A stretch of 15,029 nucleotides of DNA from JANNHK01 sp031404355 (GTDB lineage Bacteria > Actinomycetota > Acidimicrobiia > IMCC26256 > PALSA-610): assembly GCA_031404355.1 (NCBI GenBank), contig JANNHK010000458.1, positions 1 to 15,029 on the forward strand, read 5' to 3'. A program made the position numbers and the translations under genes. A model generated the notes under the pieces. It saw only the letters and a program-made list of their open reading frames with translations, ran no database searches and had not been told where the DNA came from. This document shows, piece after piece, positions 1 to 6,097 of the stretch; position 1 is the stretch's first letter, and every line of letters starts with the position of its first letter.

Positions 1-149
1 GCGCTCCACCGCAGCGCGACACTCCCTCTGCCGTCACACCGCGCCTGCGGATCTGCGCCTGGGTGATCATTCGGCTGCGACCTCCGGCGCTCCACCGCAG
101 CGCGACACTCCCTCTGCCGTCACACCGCGCCTGCGGATCTGCGCCTGGG
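1..149. repeat. 86-bp tandem repeat, about 1.7 copies visible
   Basis: Bases 1-63 and 87-149 are identical over 63 nt, giving a period of 86 bp. The first copy touches the window edge, so more copies may lie to the left. The period is not a multiple of three, so tandem copies would shift any reading frame, which argues against a coding repeat. Each unit contains an imperfect hairpin: bases 9-18 (CCGCAGCGCG) pair with 40-50 with one bulged C, and the same recurs at 95-104 with 126-136. The array ends 5 nt before the stop of the minus-strand FAH gene, so it may also form the 3' end of that transcript. I see no gene in this stretch. Confidence 0.9.
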
Positions 150-154
150 AATGC

Positions 155-817
155 TCACGACGTCAACATACGCCGCACCGGATTGCGCAGCGTCCCCACG
201 CCGTCGATGGTGATCTCGACCACGTCGCCGTCGGCGAGAAACCGCGGCGGCGTGCGGGCGGCGCCCACACCGGAGGGCGTGCCGGTGAGGATCACGTCGT
301 TCGCCTCCAACGTGAGTCCCTGCGTGATCCACGCGACCAGCTGCGGGACCGAGAACACGAGGTCGGCGGTCGTCGACGACTGCACGACCTCGCCGTTGAG
401 GCGTGTCTCCAGCGCGAGTCCCCGTTCGAGGTCGATCTCGTCGAGCGACACGACTTCGGGGCCGAGCGGGCAGAACGTGTCGAACGACTTCGACCACGAG
501 AACTGCCCGGTGACGTACTGGTGGTCGCGCGCCGACACGTCATGGGCCACGGTGACACCCGCGACATAGTCGAGCGCGACCTCCGCTGCGACGTCTCGGG
601 CGCGCCGCCCGATCACCACCGCGAGCTCACCCTCGTAGTCGGGCTCGCGCACGTGCGGAGGGATCACGATGGGTTCCTCGTGGGCGACGACGGAACGCGG
701 CGACTTCGTGAACAACGTCGGGAACTCGGGGAGCGGGCGGCCCGTCTCCGCGGCGTGGGCGCGGTAGTTGAGCCCGACCGCCCAGATGGCACCGGGCGCC
801 GCAACCGGCGTCCTCAT
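155..817 (-). CDS. Fumarylacetoacetate hydrolase (FAH/FAHD1-like) family protein
   Basis: Predicted 220-aa single-domain FAH-fold enzyme, about the size of FAHD1-type acylpyruvases and of 2-hydroxyhepta-2,4-dienedioate isomerases. Visible signatures are GLNYRAHAAE (residues 15-24), EGELAVVIG (62-70), AHDVSARD (91-98), SKSFDTFCPLGP (109-120) and LTGTPSGVG (177-185). E62, E64 and D93 have the same 2- and 29-residue spacing as the metal-binding Glu-Glu-Asp triad of FAHD1, so a Mg/Mn-dependent C-C hydrolase, decarboxylase or isomerase of short 2-oxoacids is expected in the cytoplasm. The ATG at 815-817 overlaps the stop of the upstream CaiB gene as ATGA, so the two are probably translationally coupled. 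A longer open frame runs upstream, but it only shadows caiB. The exact substrate cannot be read from sequence. Confidence 0.88.
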   Translation of the reverse strand: MRTPVAAPGAIWAVGLNYRAHAAETGRPLPEFPTLFTKSPRSVVAHEEPIVIPPHVREPDYEGELAVVIGRRARDVAAEVALDYVAGVTVAHDVSARDHQYVTGQFSWSKSFDTFCPLGPEVVSLDEIDLERGLALETRLNGEVVQSSTTADLVFSVPQLVAWITQGLTLEANDVILTGTPSGVGAARTPPRFLADGDVVEITIDGVGTLRNPVRRMLTS

Positions 818-2016
818 GCGATCGCGCCGACCGTCCGCAACCGCGCGATCTCGTCGCCGTCGACACCCACCTCGCGCAGAATGTCGTCGGTGTGTTCGCC
901 GATGTCGGGCGCCCGGGTGCGGATCTCCAGGCCCTTTCCGTCGAACTGCATCGGCCCCGACGTCAGCCGCGCCGTCGGGTGTCCCGGGACCGCGGGCATG
1001 TACCCGTTGGCTTCGACCTGGGGGTCGGCGATGACGTCGTTCGGCGAGGCGTGCGACGAATAGATGGTGTCGTACGCAGCGAGCCGCGCCTTCGATTCGT
1101 CGAGCGGCTTCGAACGAATGGCTTTGGTGAACCGCGCGTGCAGCTCGGGCGTGCGCGCTTGGCGCAGCTCCGATGTCGCGTAGTCGGGCGCCACGAGGTC
1201 GTCGAGGCCGAGGGCCAGGCACGTGGGTTCCCAGTGGCGGTCCTGGTCGAGCATGTTGAGGCTGAGCCAGCGATTGTCGGCAGTGCGGTACGAGCCAATC
1301 AACACCGTTCCGCTCAGGGCCTGGCCCGCCGCGTGCGCCTTGGCTTCGACGCCGGTCGCGGCGGTCGACACCAGGTCGATCGACAAGGTCCACACCGCGG
1401 CGCCGAGCAACGACACGTCGACGACGCTGGGCTCGCCCGTGCGCGCTTGTTTCACCAGCGCGCCCGCGACGCCGCCGGCGAGATAGGCGCCGCTCGGCGC
1501 GTCGCCCAGCGCGCCCCGCGGCTGCACGAGGTCGGCGCCTTCGACGGTGAGGATGTGGCCGAGCCCGCCGCGCGCCCAGAACGAGACCGCGTCGAACCCA
1601 CCCATGTCGGCGTCGGGACCTTTGAGCCCTTGCCCGGACCCGATGGCGAAGACGCAGCGGGGATTCACGGCCCAGATGTCGTCCGGGTGCAACCGCAGGT
1701 TGGTGCGGGCCGACGGCAGGAAACTCGTGATGAACACGTCGGCCCAGCTGATCAGCCCGTCGAGCGCGGCCCGGCCTTCGTCGTTGCGCAGGTCGATGGC
1801 GATGCTGCGCTTGTTGCGGTTGAACGTCTCGAACAGGATGTTGAAGCCGTCGACGTCGGGAACGACGCCCAACTTCGCGTAGTGCCGCAGCGGGTCGCCG
1901 GTCGGTCGCTCGACCTTGACGACGTCGGCGCCCCACTCGGCCAGGATCGCCGCGGCCGAGGGCACGAACCCCTGCTCGGCCACTTCGAGCACCTTGATGC
2001 CGTCGAGAACTCCCAT
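814..2016 (-). CDS. CaiB/BaiF family (class III) CoA-transferase
   Basis: Predicted 400-aa cytoplasmic CoA-transferase that would move CoA between carboxylic acids through enzyme-bound anhydrides. The N-terminal family signature is clear: the VLEVAEQGFVPSAAAILAEW stretch (9-28) leads into GADVVKVERPTGDPLR (29-44). NRNKRSIAIDL (67-77) follows. The catalytic aspartate is probably D172 in GALGDAPSGAYLAGG (168-182), matching the GDxxxG context of Asp169 in formyl-CoA transferase. Length is typical of the family. The start is ATG 2014-2016. No Shine-Dalgarno is visible, but a TAGTCT box lies 7 nt upstream, so the mRNA may be leaderless. It is the first gene of a two-gene unit with the FAH-family enzyme, suggesting catabolism of an organic acid through its CoA ester. 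The acid itself is unknown. Confidence 0.9.
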   Translation of the reverse strand: MGVLDGIKVLEVAEQGFVPSAAAILAEWGADVVKVERPTGDPLRHYAKLGVVPDVDGFNILFETFNRNKRSIAIDLRNDEGRAALDGLISWADVFITSFLPSARTNLRLHPDDIWAVNPRCVFAIGSGQGLKGPDADMGGFDAVSFWARGGLGHILTVEGADLVQPRGALGDAPSGAYLAGGVAGALVKQARTGEPSVVDVSLLGAAVWTLSIDLVSTAATGVEAKAHAAGQALSGTVLIGSYRTADNRWLSLNMLDQDRHWEPTCLALGLDDLVAPDYATSELRQARTPELHARFTKAIRSKPLDESKARLAAYDTIYSSHASPNDVIADPQVEANGYMPAVPGHPTARLTSGPMQFDGKGLEIRTRAPDIGEHTDDILREVGVDGDEIARLRTVGAIA

Positions 2017-2023
2017 GGCGCCG

Positions 2024-2029
2024 AGACTA
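2024..2029 (-). promoter_or_regulatory. Candidate -10 box for the CoA-transferase gene
   Basis: On the minus strand TAGTCT fits the actinobacterial TAnnnT consensus and ends 7 nt before the ATG, placing transcription start at or next to the start codon. It lies in the 25-nt gap after the second crcB stop. No good -35 is seen, so the call rests on position and on the same arrangement at other unit heads. Confidence 0.4.
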
Positions 2030-2041
2030 GTGACGCGTGTG

Positions 2042-2392
2042 TCAGCTTGTAAGGGCGAGGCCGAGCCACGCCGCGGCGGTCGCGAGCGCGAGGGTGCCGA
2101 TCAGGTACGCAGCCGCGCGACGCGTTGCGCGGGCTTGTGCGAGTTCCAGCGCTTCGTAGGCGTAGGTCGAGAACGTCGTGTACGCGCCGAGGAACCCGGT
2201 GGCCGCCGCGGCGTGCGGGAGCCCGTGCAGGGCGCTCCCCACGATCAGCCCGAGCGCGAGCGAACCGGACACGTTGACCAGCAGCGTTCCCGCCGGGTAA
2301 CCGTCCTTCACCCGGGCCGCGACGAACCGTTCGAGCAAGTACCGTGCCGGCGCGCCGAGTGCGCCGGCTCCCATGACGACGAGCAGTGTCAC
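2042..2392 (-). CDS. crcB: CrcB/Fluc fluoride channel subunit, canonical pore
   Basis: Predicted 116-aa, four-helix membrane protein of the CrcB/Fluc family, which exports fluoride passively as antiparallel dimers. Family marks are GAGALGAPARY (8-18), GTLLVNVSGSLALG (35-48, with the conserved pore Asn N40) and GFLGAYTTFSTYAYE (66-80). The last is the TTFSTF pore box, here with F74 kept and the second aromatic as Y77. The start is GTG 2390-2392, overlapping the previous crcB stop as GTGA. Other initiators such as ATG 2374 would remove the first helix residues. It is the last gene of a three-gene unit. A tandem partner points to a heterodimeric channel in which this subunit carries the more complete pore. 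Confidence 0.9.
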   Translation of the reverse strand: MTLLVVMGAGALGAPARYLLERFVAARVKDGYPAGTLLVNVSGSLALGLIVGSALHGLPHAAAATGFLGAYTTFSTYAYEALELAQARATRRAAAYLIGTLALATAAAWLGLALTS

Positions 2393-2751
2393 GCGCGCCC
2401 GATCCGTACGCCGGTCCACGCGGCCGCGACGCCGAGCGTCGCACTCGCCACCACGTAGGCCGAGGCCAGGCTCCACTCGTCGGCGCGTATCAGGGCGGCG
2501 ACTTCGACCGCGAGGGTCGACATCGTCGTGAAGCCGCTGAGCACGCCGACGCCGAGCAGCGGGCGAGCCCACCACACATGATGCAGCCGCACGATCACGA
2601 CGCCGAGCAGGAGGGCGCCGATCAGGTTGGTGCACAGCGTCGTCGTCGGGAACGTCTCCGGTGCGACGGGCCAGGTCTCGAACACCAGGTAGCGCGCCGC
2701 GGCCCCGAATGCGCCGCCGAGCGCGACGAGCGCGAGAACGCGCGGTGTCAC
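2389..2751 (-). CDS. crcB: CrcB/Fluc fluoride channel subunit, divergent pore box
   Basis: Predicted 120-aa membrane protein of the CrcB/Fluc family with four hydrophobic segments. It keeps the N-terminal GGAFGAAARY (12-21) and TTTLCTNLIGALLLG (36-50, Asn N42). In the third helix the normal TTFSTF box reads TTMSTL (75-80), so both pore phenylalanines are replaced, by M77 and L80. The start is GTG 2749-2751, overlapping the phosphotransferase stop as GTGA, and its own stop overlaps the next crcB. Tandem CrcB genes normally encode the two halves of one heterodimer, and the pore-box loss here suggests that this subunit is a structural or regulatory half. No fluoride riboswitch is recognisable upstream of the unit. 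Confidence 0.88.
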   Translation of the reverse strand: MTPRVLALVALGGAFGAAARYLVFETWPVAPETFPTTTLCTNLIGALLLGVVIVRLHHVWWARPLLGVGVLSGFTTMSTLAVEVAALIRADEWSLASAYVVASATLGVAAAWTGVRIGRA

Positions 2752-3788
2752 CCGCGCAGGGCGGGAATGGCCGAGTTGGATGCTTGTACGAGCGCCCGGT
2801 CGATCATGGCCTCGACCATGCTGCCGATGTACTCGAAGCCCTCGCCCAGTGTCTTGCCCATCAGGAACCGCGCGTGGATGCCTTCGAGGATGATCGCGAG
2901 CTTGTATGCGGCGAGTACTTCGTAGAAGTCGAGTTGCGAGACGTCGTAGCCCGACTTCTGCGCGTAGCGCTCGACGATTGCATCGCGGGTGAGGAACCCC
3001 GCACCCGTGTCGATCGCCGCCCCGAGCATCTCGTCGTCGCGTGCCCAGTACACGAGGAACAGTCCGAGGTCGGCGAGCGGGTCGCCGAGGGTCGCCATTT
3101 CCCAGTCGAGGACCGCAACGACGCGGCCCGGGTCGTCGAGCGCGAGCATCGTGTTGTCGAGGCGGTAGTCGCCGTGCACGATCGTCGGAGGCGGCGACTC
3201 GGGGATCGCGGCATGCAGTCGGCGGGCGAGTTCGTCGACCGACGGCAGTTCGCGTTGCTTCGACCGTTCCCACTGCTCGCCCCACCGGCGCACCTGGCGT
3301 GCGAGGTACCCGTCGGGGTGCCCGAAATCGGAGAGCCCGACTGCGGCGTAGTCGACCGCGTGGATCTGCACGAGCACGTCGACGAGTTCCTCGGAGCACC
3401 GCCGGGTGTCATCGCCCGAGAGCTTGGCGATGTCGGCGGGCGTGCGCAGGATCTGGCCGTGCACGTTTTCCATGACGTAAAACGTGGCGTCGTTCACCGC
3501 GTGGTCGTCGCAGAATGCGATCGGCGTGGGCACGGGCACGTCGGTGGGCGCGAGACCCGCGAGGACCTTGTACTCGCGGGCCATGTCGTGCGCAGTGGGC
3601 AGCACGTGCCCGAGCGGCGGCCGGCGCAGCACCCACTCGTTGGCGTCGTCGGTGACGAGGTATGTGAGGTTCGAGCGCCCGCCTGATATGAGCGTCGCCG
3701 TGAGCGGCGCGCCGGTCGCACCCGCGACGTGCGCGGCGAACCACGGCTGCAGGCGTTCGAGATCGACTCCCTGCGGCGTCTCGGTCAC
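2748..3788 (-). CDS. APH-fold phosphotransferase, ACAD10/11 kinase-domain type
   Basis: Predicted 346-aa protein kinase-like enzyme of the aminoglycoside phosphotransferase (APH) superfamily. Visible parts are the nucleotide loop SGGRSNLTY (35-43), the VLRRPPLGHVLPTAHDM segment (53-69) typical of the kinase domain found in ACAD10/ACAD11, the catalytic loop HGDYRLDN (205-212, base D207, metal ligand N212) and the metal-binding DWEMATLGDPLADLG (228-242, D228). In ACAD11 this domain phosphorylates 4-hydroxyacyl groups, so a hydroxyacyl-type substrate is more likely than an antibiotic. That is inference. The start is GTG 3786-3788: a TAG stop lies only four codons upstream in frame, leaving no other normal initiator. 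It heads the unit with two crcB genes, a pairing with no obvious functional link. Confidence 0.88.
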   Translation of the reverse strand: MTETPQGVDLERLQPWFAAHVAGATGAPLTATLISGGRSNLTYLVTDDANEWVLRRPPLGHVLPTAHDMAREYKVLAGLAPTDVPVPTPIAFCDDHAVNDATFYVMENVHGQILRTPADIAKLSGDDTRRCSEELVDVLVQIHAVDYAAVGLSDFGHPDGYLARQVRRWGEQWERSKQRELPSVDELARRLHAAIPESPPPTIVHGDYRLDNTMLALDDPGRVVAVLDWEMATLGDPLADLGLFLVYWARDDEMLGAAIDTGAGFLTRDAIVERYAQKSGYDVSQLDFYEVLAAYKLAIILEGIHARFLMGKTLGEGFEYIGSMVEAMIDRALVQASNSAIPALRG

Positions 3789-3794
3789 GCCGGG

Positions 3795-3800
3795 AATCTA
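3795..3800 (-). promoter_or_regulatory. Candidate -10 box, leaderless start of the phosphotransferase unit
   Basis: TAGATT on the minus strand ends exactly 6 nt before the GTG start codon at 3788. No Shine-Dalgarno is present in the few bases between, so initiation on a leaderless mRNA is the simplest reading. Confidence 0.45.
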
Positions 3801-3894
3801 GATGAGGTGCACCGTGCTGTGCCCCGAGCGCGATGCGGCGACCGGAGCGACGGAGGAGCGCAGGAAGCTCGCCGGGAGTGGCGAAGACCGAAAC

Positions 3895-3910
3895 GCGGGC
3901 GCCAGCCCGC
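3895..3910 (-). terminator. Weak terminator-like hairpin after whiB
   Basis: A 6-bp perfect GC stem (GCGGGC / GCCCGC) with a 4-nt loop lies 24 nt past the whiB stop in the whiB direction and is followed by GTTTC. The T tract is too short for a strong intrinsic terminator, so function is tentative. It sits in the 146-nt gap 3789-3934, which otherwise shows only purine-rich GAGCG-like sequence on the plus strand and no gene. Confidence 0.3.
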
Positions 3911-3934
3911 CGCAAGGAAGAGTGCGACCAGAAA

Positions 3935-4276
3935 TTACGCCGTGCGGCGGGGGGCGACGGGTTCGCCGGTGCCGCGGGGGTACCGGGCGACGCGGCCGAC
4001 GGGCATGTCGACGCGGTAGCCGGCGGCGGCGCGCTCTTCTTCGGACTCGCCGCCCCAGAAGCCGTACTCGCGGTTGTCGCGGGCCCAGTCGCGGCACTCG
4101 GCCCGCGCGGGGCACGCGCCACAGACGGCGCGGGCTTGGGTCTCGCGGACAGCACGTGCCTCCGGGCGCTCGCCGGGCGGTGCGAAGAACAGCCGCGTCT
4201 GGTTCTGGCACGCGGCTTCGTTGGTCCAGGTGAGCGGACCGGTGAAGATCAGGTTGGAGACCATCTCGACGGCCAT
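3935..4276 (-). CDS. WhiB-family iron-sulfur transcriptional regulator
   Basis: Predicted 113-aa WhiB-like (Wbl) protein, a [4Fe-4S] regulator that in other actinomycetes works with the principal sigma factor and responds to redox or nitric oxide. The four cluster cysteines are C23, C52, C55 and C61 (C-x28-C-x2-C-x5-C), followed by the beta-turn motif GFWGG (72-76) and the acidic-basic ESEEER stretch. The basic tail (about 84-113) is the likely DNA-contact region but has no WhiB7-type AT-hook that I can see. I cannot assign it to WhiB1-7. The ATG 4274-4276 is supported by a good Shine-Dalgarno. The gene is divergent from a lysR-type gene, and their shared region holds a CRP-like palindrome. 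Confidence 0.95.
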   Translation of the reverse strand: MAVEMVSNLIFTGPLTWTNEAACQNQTRLFFAPPGERPEARAVRETQARAVCGACPARAECRDWARDNREYGFWGGESEEERAAAGYRVDMPVGRVARYPRGTGEPVAPRRTA

Positions 4277-4281
4277 GCGCG

Positions 4282-4288
4282 TCCTTCC
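4282..4288 (-). promoter_or_regulatory. Ribosome binding site of whiB
   Basis: GGAAGGA on the minus strand ends 5 nt before ATG 4276. This fixes the start and rules out the longer open frame that reaches further upstream. Confidence 0.75.
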
Positions 4289-4361
4289 GGCGGTTCGGAC
4301 ACGGGTCCCGGGGTCGGCGGGGGGAATCGTTTCCGACCCTGCAGGACTCGTGTTGCTTCCT

Positions 4362-4377
4362 AGTGAACAGGATCACA
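4362..4377. promoter_or_regulatory. CRP/GlxR-like palindromic operator between whiB and lysR
   Basis: AGTGA-N6-TCACA (N6 = ACAGGA) matches 9 of the 10 defined positions of the CRP-family consensus TGTGA-N6-TCACA, which is also close to the mycobacterial CRP and corynebacterial GlxR consensus. It lies 85 nt upstream of the whiB ATG and 68 nt upstream of the lysR-type ATG, just downstream of a TTGACA box in the whiB direction. Its position over the expected -10 region would suit repression of that promoter. In Mycobacterium tuberculosis, whiB1 is known to be controlled by the cAMP receptor protein, so a conserved link is plausible. No CRP gene lies in the window. Confidence 0.55.
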
Positions 4378-4385
4378 AGTCGATC

Positions 4386-4391
4386 TGTCAA
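4386..4391 (-). promoter_or_regulatory. Candidate -35 box of whiB
   Basis: A perfect TTGACA reads toward whiB, about 110 nt from its ATG. The expected -10 region 17-19 nt away (TTCACT or neighbours) is poor and overlaps the CRP-like palindrome, so the promoter assignment is tentative. Confidence 0.35.
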
Positions 4392-4402
4392 AGGCGTGGG
4401 AG

Positions 4403-4417
4403 CGATAGCATCTATCG
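4403..4417. promoter_or_regulatory. Palindrome upstream of the lysR-type gene, candidate autoregulatory site
   Basis: CGATAG-CAT-CTATCG is a perfect 6-bp inverted repeat with a 3-bp centre, 28 nt upstream of the lysR-type ATG. LysR-type regulators commonly bind short AT-containing dyads beside their own gene. TAGCAT within it could also serve as a -10 (TAnnnT) reading toward the gene. The site is seen directly; the binding protein is inferred. Confidence 0.45.
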
Positions 4418-4428
4418 GTATAAGCGAT

Positions 4429-4434
4429 GGAGGT
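4429..4434 (+). promoter_or_regulatory. Ribosome binding site of the lysR-type gene
   Basis: GGAGGT lies 11 nt before ATG 4446. The spacing is a little long but supports this ATG over the open frame that extends further upstream with no sensible initiator near the helix-turn-helix. Confidence 0.6.
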
Positions 4435-4445
4435 CCTGGACGAAT

Positions 4446-5324
4446 ATGGACATCAGGCAGCTCGACGCCCTATTGGCCGTCGCGGAAGAGGGTTCGTTCA
4501 CGGCCGCGGCGGACCGGATGCACACCGTCCAGTCGAATGTTTCCGAGCACATTCGCCAGCTCGAGCAGGAACTGGGGGTACAGCTGCTCGTCCGGAGCCG
4601 CAGCGGCACTGTGCCGACCGAGTTCGGCGACCGGGTTCTGGAGCGGGCGCGGGCCATTCGCAGCGAGATCGATGCCCTGCGCAAGGACGTGTCGATGCTC
4701 CAGGGCTTCGAGACCGGGCACGCATCTCTCGGCGTCGTCGGCACCGTGAGCCGGTGGGTGGTGCCGCCACTCGTGGCTGAAATGCGGGCGATTGCGCCGG
4801 GCGTTTCCATGCGTATCACCGAGGGCGCATCGGAGCGGTTGGCGGTCGAAGTGGCGCAACGCGAGCTGGCGTTCGCGCTCGTGACCGAACCGGTGGTCGA
4901 ACCCCGTCTCGTGGTAGAGCACCTGCGCGACGAGGCGATCGTCGGGATCTTCCCTTCCCACTTCCCGATCGAGTCGGCGACCGTGACGTTGGCCGCGCTG
5001 GCGCAGTACCCGATGATCCTGCCGCCGACCGGGAACCCGTTGCGCGACGAGGTCGACGACGCCGCGCTCGACGAGCGCGTCACCCTCGACGTGCTGGTCG
5101 AGGTCGAAGGCATCCGGCTCATCGGTGACCTCGTCGCCGCGGGCGCGGGGGTGTCCATCGTTCCCGAGACCGCCATTCCCGACGATGCGAACTACCGGCG
5201 GGTGTCGATCGCGCGCATGCCCCCGCGCCGGCTGGGTCTCGTGCGGGCGCGGGGCGTGCAGTTGTCGCTCGCCGACCAGGTGGTGCACGACGTCGTCGCG
5301 CGCTTGGTGCGCGACCGGTCGTAA
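4446..5324 (+). CDS. LysR-type transcriptional regulator
   Basis: Predicted 292-aa LysR-type regulator of normal length. The N-terminal winged helix-turn-helix covers residues 1-60, with MDIRQLDALLAVAEEGSFTA (1-20) followed by the recognition-helix region QSNVSEHIRQLEQELGVQLL (29-48). A linker helix follows (about 62-82). The rest (about 90-292) is a periplasmic-binding-like effector domain with ILPPTGNPLRDEVDD near its middle and the usual LVAAGAGVSIVPE segment late. The effector is unknown. It is divergent from whiB and convergent with the VOC gene, with only 6 nt between stops and no terminator visible there. LysR-type regulators often act on the divergent neighbour, so whiB is a possible target, but nothing in the sequence proves it. 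Confidence 0.95.
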   Translation: MDIRQLDALLAVAEEGSFTAAADRMHTVQSNVSEHIRQLEQELGVQLLVRSRSGTVPTEFGDRVLERARAIRSEIDALRKDVSMLQGFETGHASLGVVGTVSRWVVPPLVAEMRAIAPGVSMRITEGASERLAVEVAQRELAFALVTEPVVEPRLVVEHLRDEAIVGIFPSHFPIESATVTLAALAQYPMILPPTGNPLRDEVDDAALDERVTLDVLVEVEGIRLIGDLVAAGAGVSIVPETAIPDDANYRRVSIARMPPRRLGLVRARGVQLSLADQVVHDVVARLVRDRS

Positions 5325-5330
5325 CGCGCG

Positions 5331-6089
5331 TCAGGCGGGAACGAACCGCGTGCCGATGATCTCGCGTTCCGACGCGAGGCCCTCGACTTCGAGCCGATCG
5401 ACGCCGGGCGCGACGGCGGTGTTCTCCTCGACGCGGATGCGCGCGCCGCTCGGCCACGCGAGTTCGGCCCACGTCGTGTCCTGCGCGACGACGTCGCCTT
5501 GCAGCAGCCCGCCGAAGAACGCGACGGCAGCCGGAAGTGCGGGCGTCGCGACGACGACCCGGCGCAGGCGCGCGGGCGGACCCTGCGCGGGTGTGGGGTC
5601 CGCCCACCACCGCGGGCTCGCGTTCGGCCCATTCTTCGCGACCCAGGCCAGACCTTCGGCGCGGTTCTCCTGGTGGTATCCGGTCTCTGCGAGTTGGACG
5701 ACCGTGCCGTGGGCGTCGCGTGGAAGGAGGAACGCTTCCTTCCATCCCGGGTCCGAGGTGTCGACGCCGACCGGGTTGCACCCCGCGCCGCGCATGCGGT
5801 CGAGCGCGGCCATGAGGTCGGGCACCTTGAACGTGAGGTGATGCGGGCCGGCGCCGTGACGGGCGACGAAGCGGGCGAGGAAGTCGTTGCGTTCGACGTT
5901 CCACGGTTCGAGGAGTTCGACCGGCATGCCGTCGCCGTCGGCGGTGCCGACCCACACCTGCATCGGCCGGAAGCCGATCGCCTGACCGCCGAAGATCACT
6001 GTGCCACCGAGTTCGCCGGTGAGGAATGCGAGCGCGGGTGCGGTGTCGGCGGCGGCCAGCGCCACGTGGTCGAGGTTGTATTGGTCCAT
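5331..6089 (-). CDS. Two-domain VOC (glyoxalase/bleomycin resistance-fold) protein
   Basis: Predicted 252-aa protein of the vicinal oxygen chelate superfamily. The N-terminal half (about 5-137) is a full VOC module. It has possible metal ligands H8 in LDHVAL, E58 in VELLEP, H83/H84 in GPHHLTFKVPDL and Q132 or E135 in VVQLAET, a pattern like methylmalonyl-CoA epimerase and glyoxalase I relatives. The C-terminal half (about 174-250, RLRRVVVATPALPAAVAFFG onward) looks like a second, shorter module with fewer obvious ligands. The start is ATG 6087-6089, 8 nt after the PAP2 gene stop, with only a weak GAG-type ribosome site. It is the last gene of the flippase-PAP2-VOC unit. The reaction is unknown, and its place beside two membrane lipid-type genes is unexplained. 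Confidence 0.85.
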   Translation of the reverse strand: MDQYNLDHVALAAADTAPALAFLTGELGGTVIFGGQAIGFRPMQVWVGTADGDGMPVELLEPWNVERNDFLARFVARHGAGPHHLTFKVPDLMAALDRMRGAGCNPVGVDTSDPGWKEAFLLPRDAHGTVVQLAETGYHQENRAEGLAWVAKNGPNASPRWWADPTPAQGPPARLRRVVVATPALPAAVAFFGGLLQGDVVAQDTTWAELAWPSGARIRVEENTAVAPGVDRLEVEGLASEREIIGTRFVPA

Positions 6090-6097
6090 GCTCTCGA

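Noticed and set aside
155..1936. A single open frame of almost 600 codons covering the FAH gene and much of the CoA-transferase gene
   Set aside because: Only the last 220 codons show protein-family character. The rest is the arginine-rich shadow of caiB, and an ATG at 817 overlapping the caiB stop is a clear start.
892..2052. Long plus-strand open frame opposite the CoA-transferase gene
   Set aside because: Its translation is arginine/alanine-rich with no recognisable domain, as expected for an antisense frame in G+C-rich DNA.
2661..3686. Long plus-strand open frame opposite the phosphotransferase
   Set aside because: It is antisense to a gene with intact catalytic motifs and shows no family signature of its own.
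3789..3934. A fluoride riboswitch upstream of the phosphotransferase-crcB unit
   Set aside because: I could not find the conserved fluoride aptamer pattern on the minus strand, and the candidate promoter leaves no room for a leader.
4278..4400. A longer WhiB with an N-terminal extension
   Set aside because: The strong GGAAGGA site 5 nt before ATG 4276 and the normal WhiB length support the short form.
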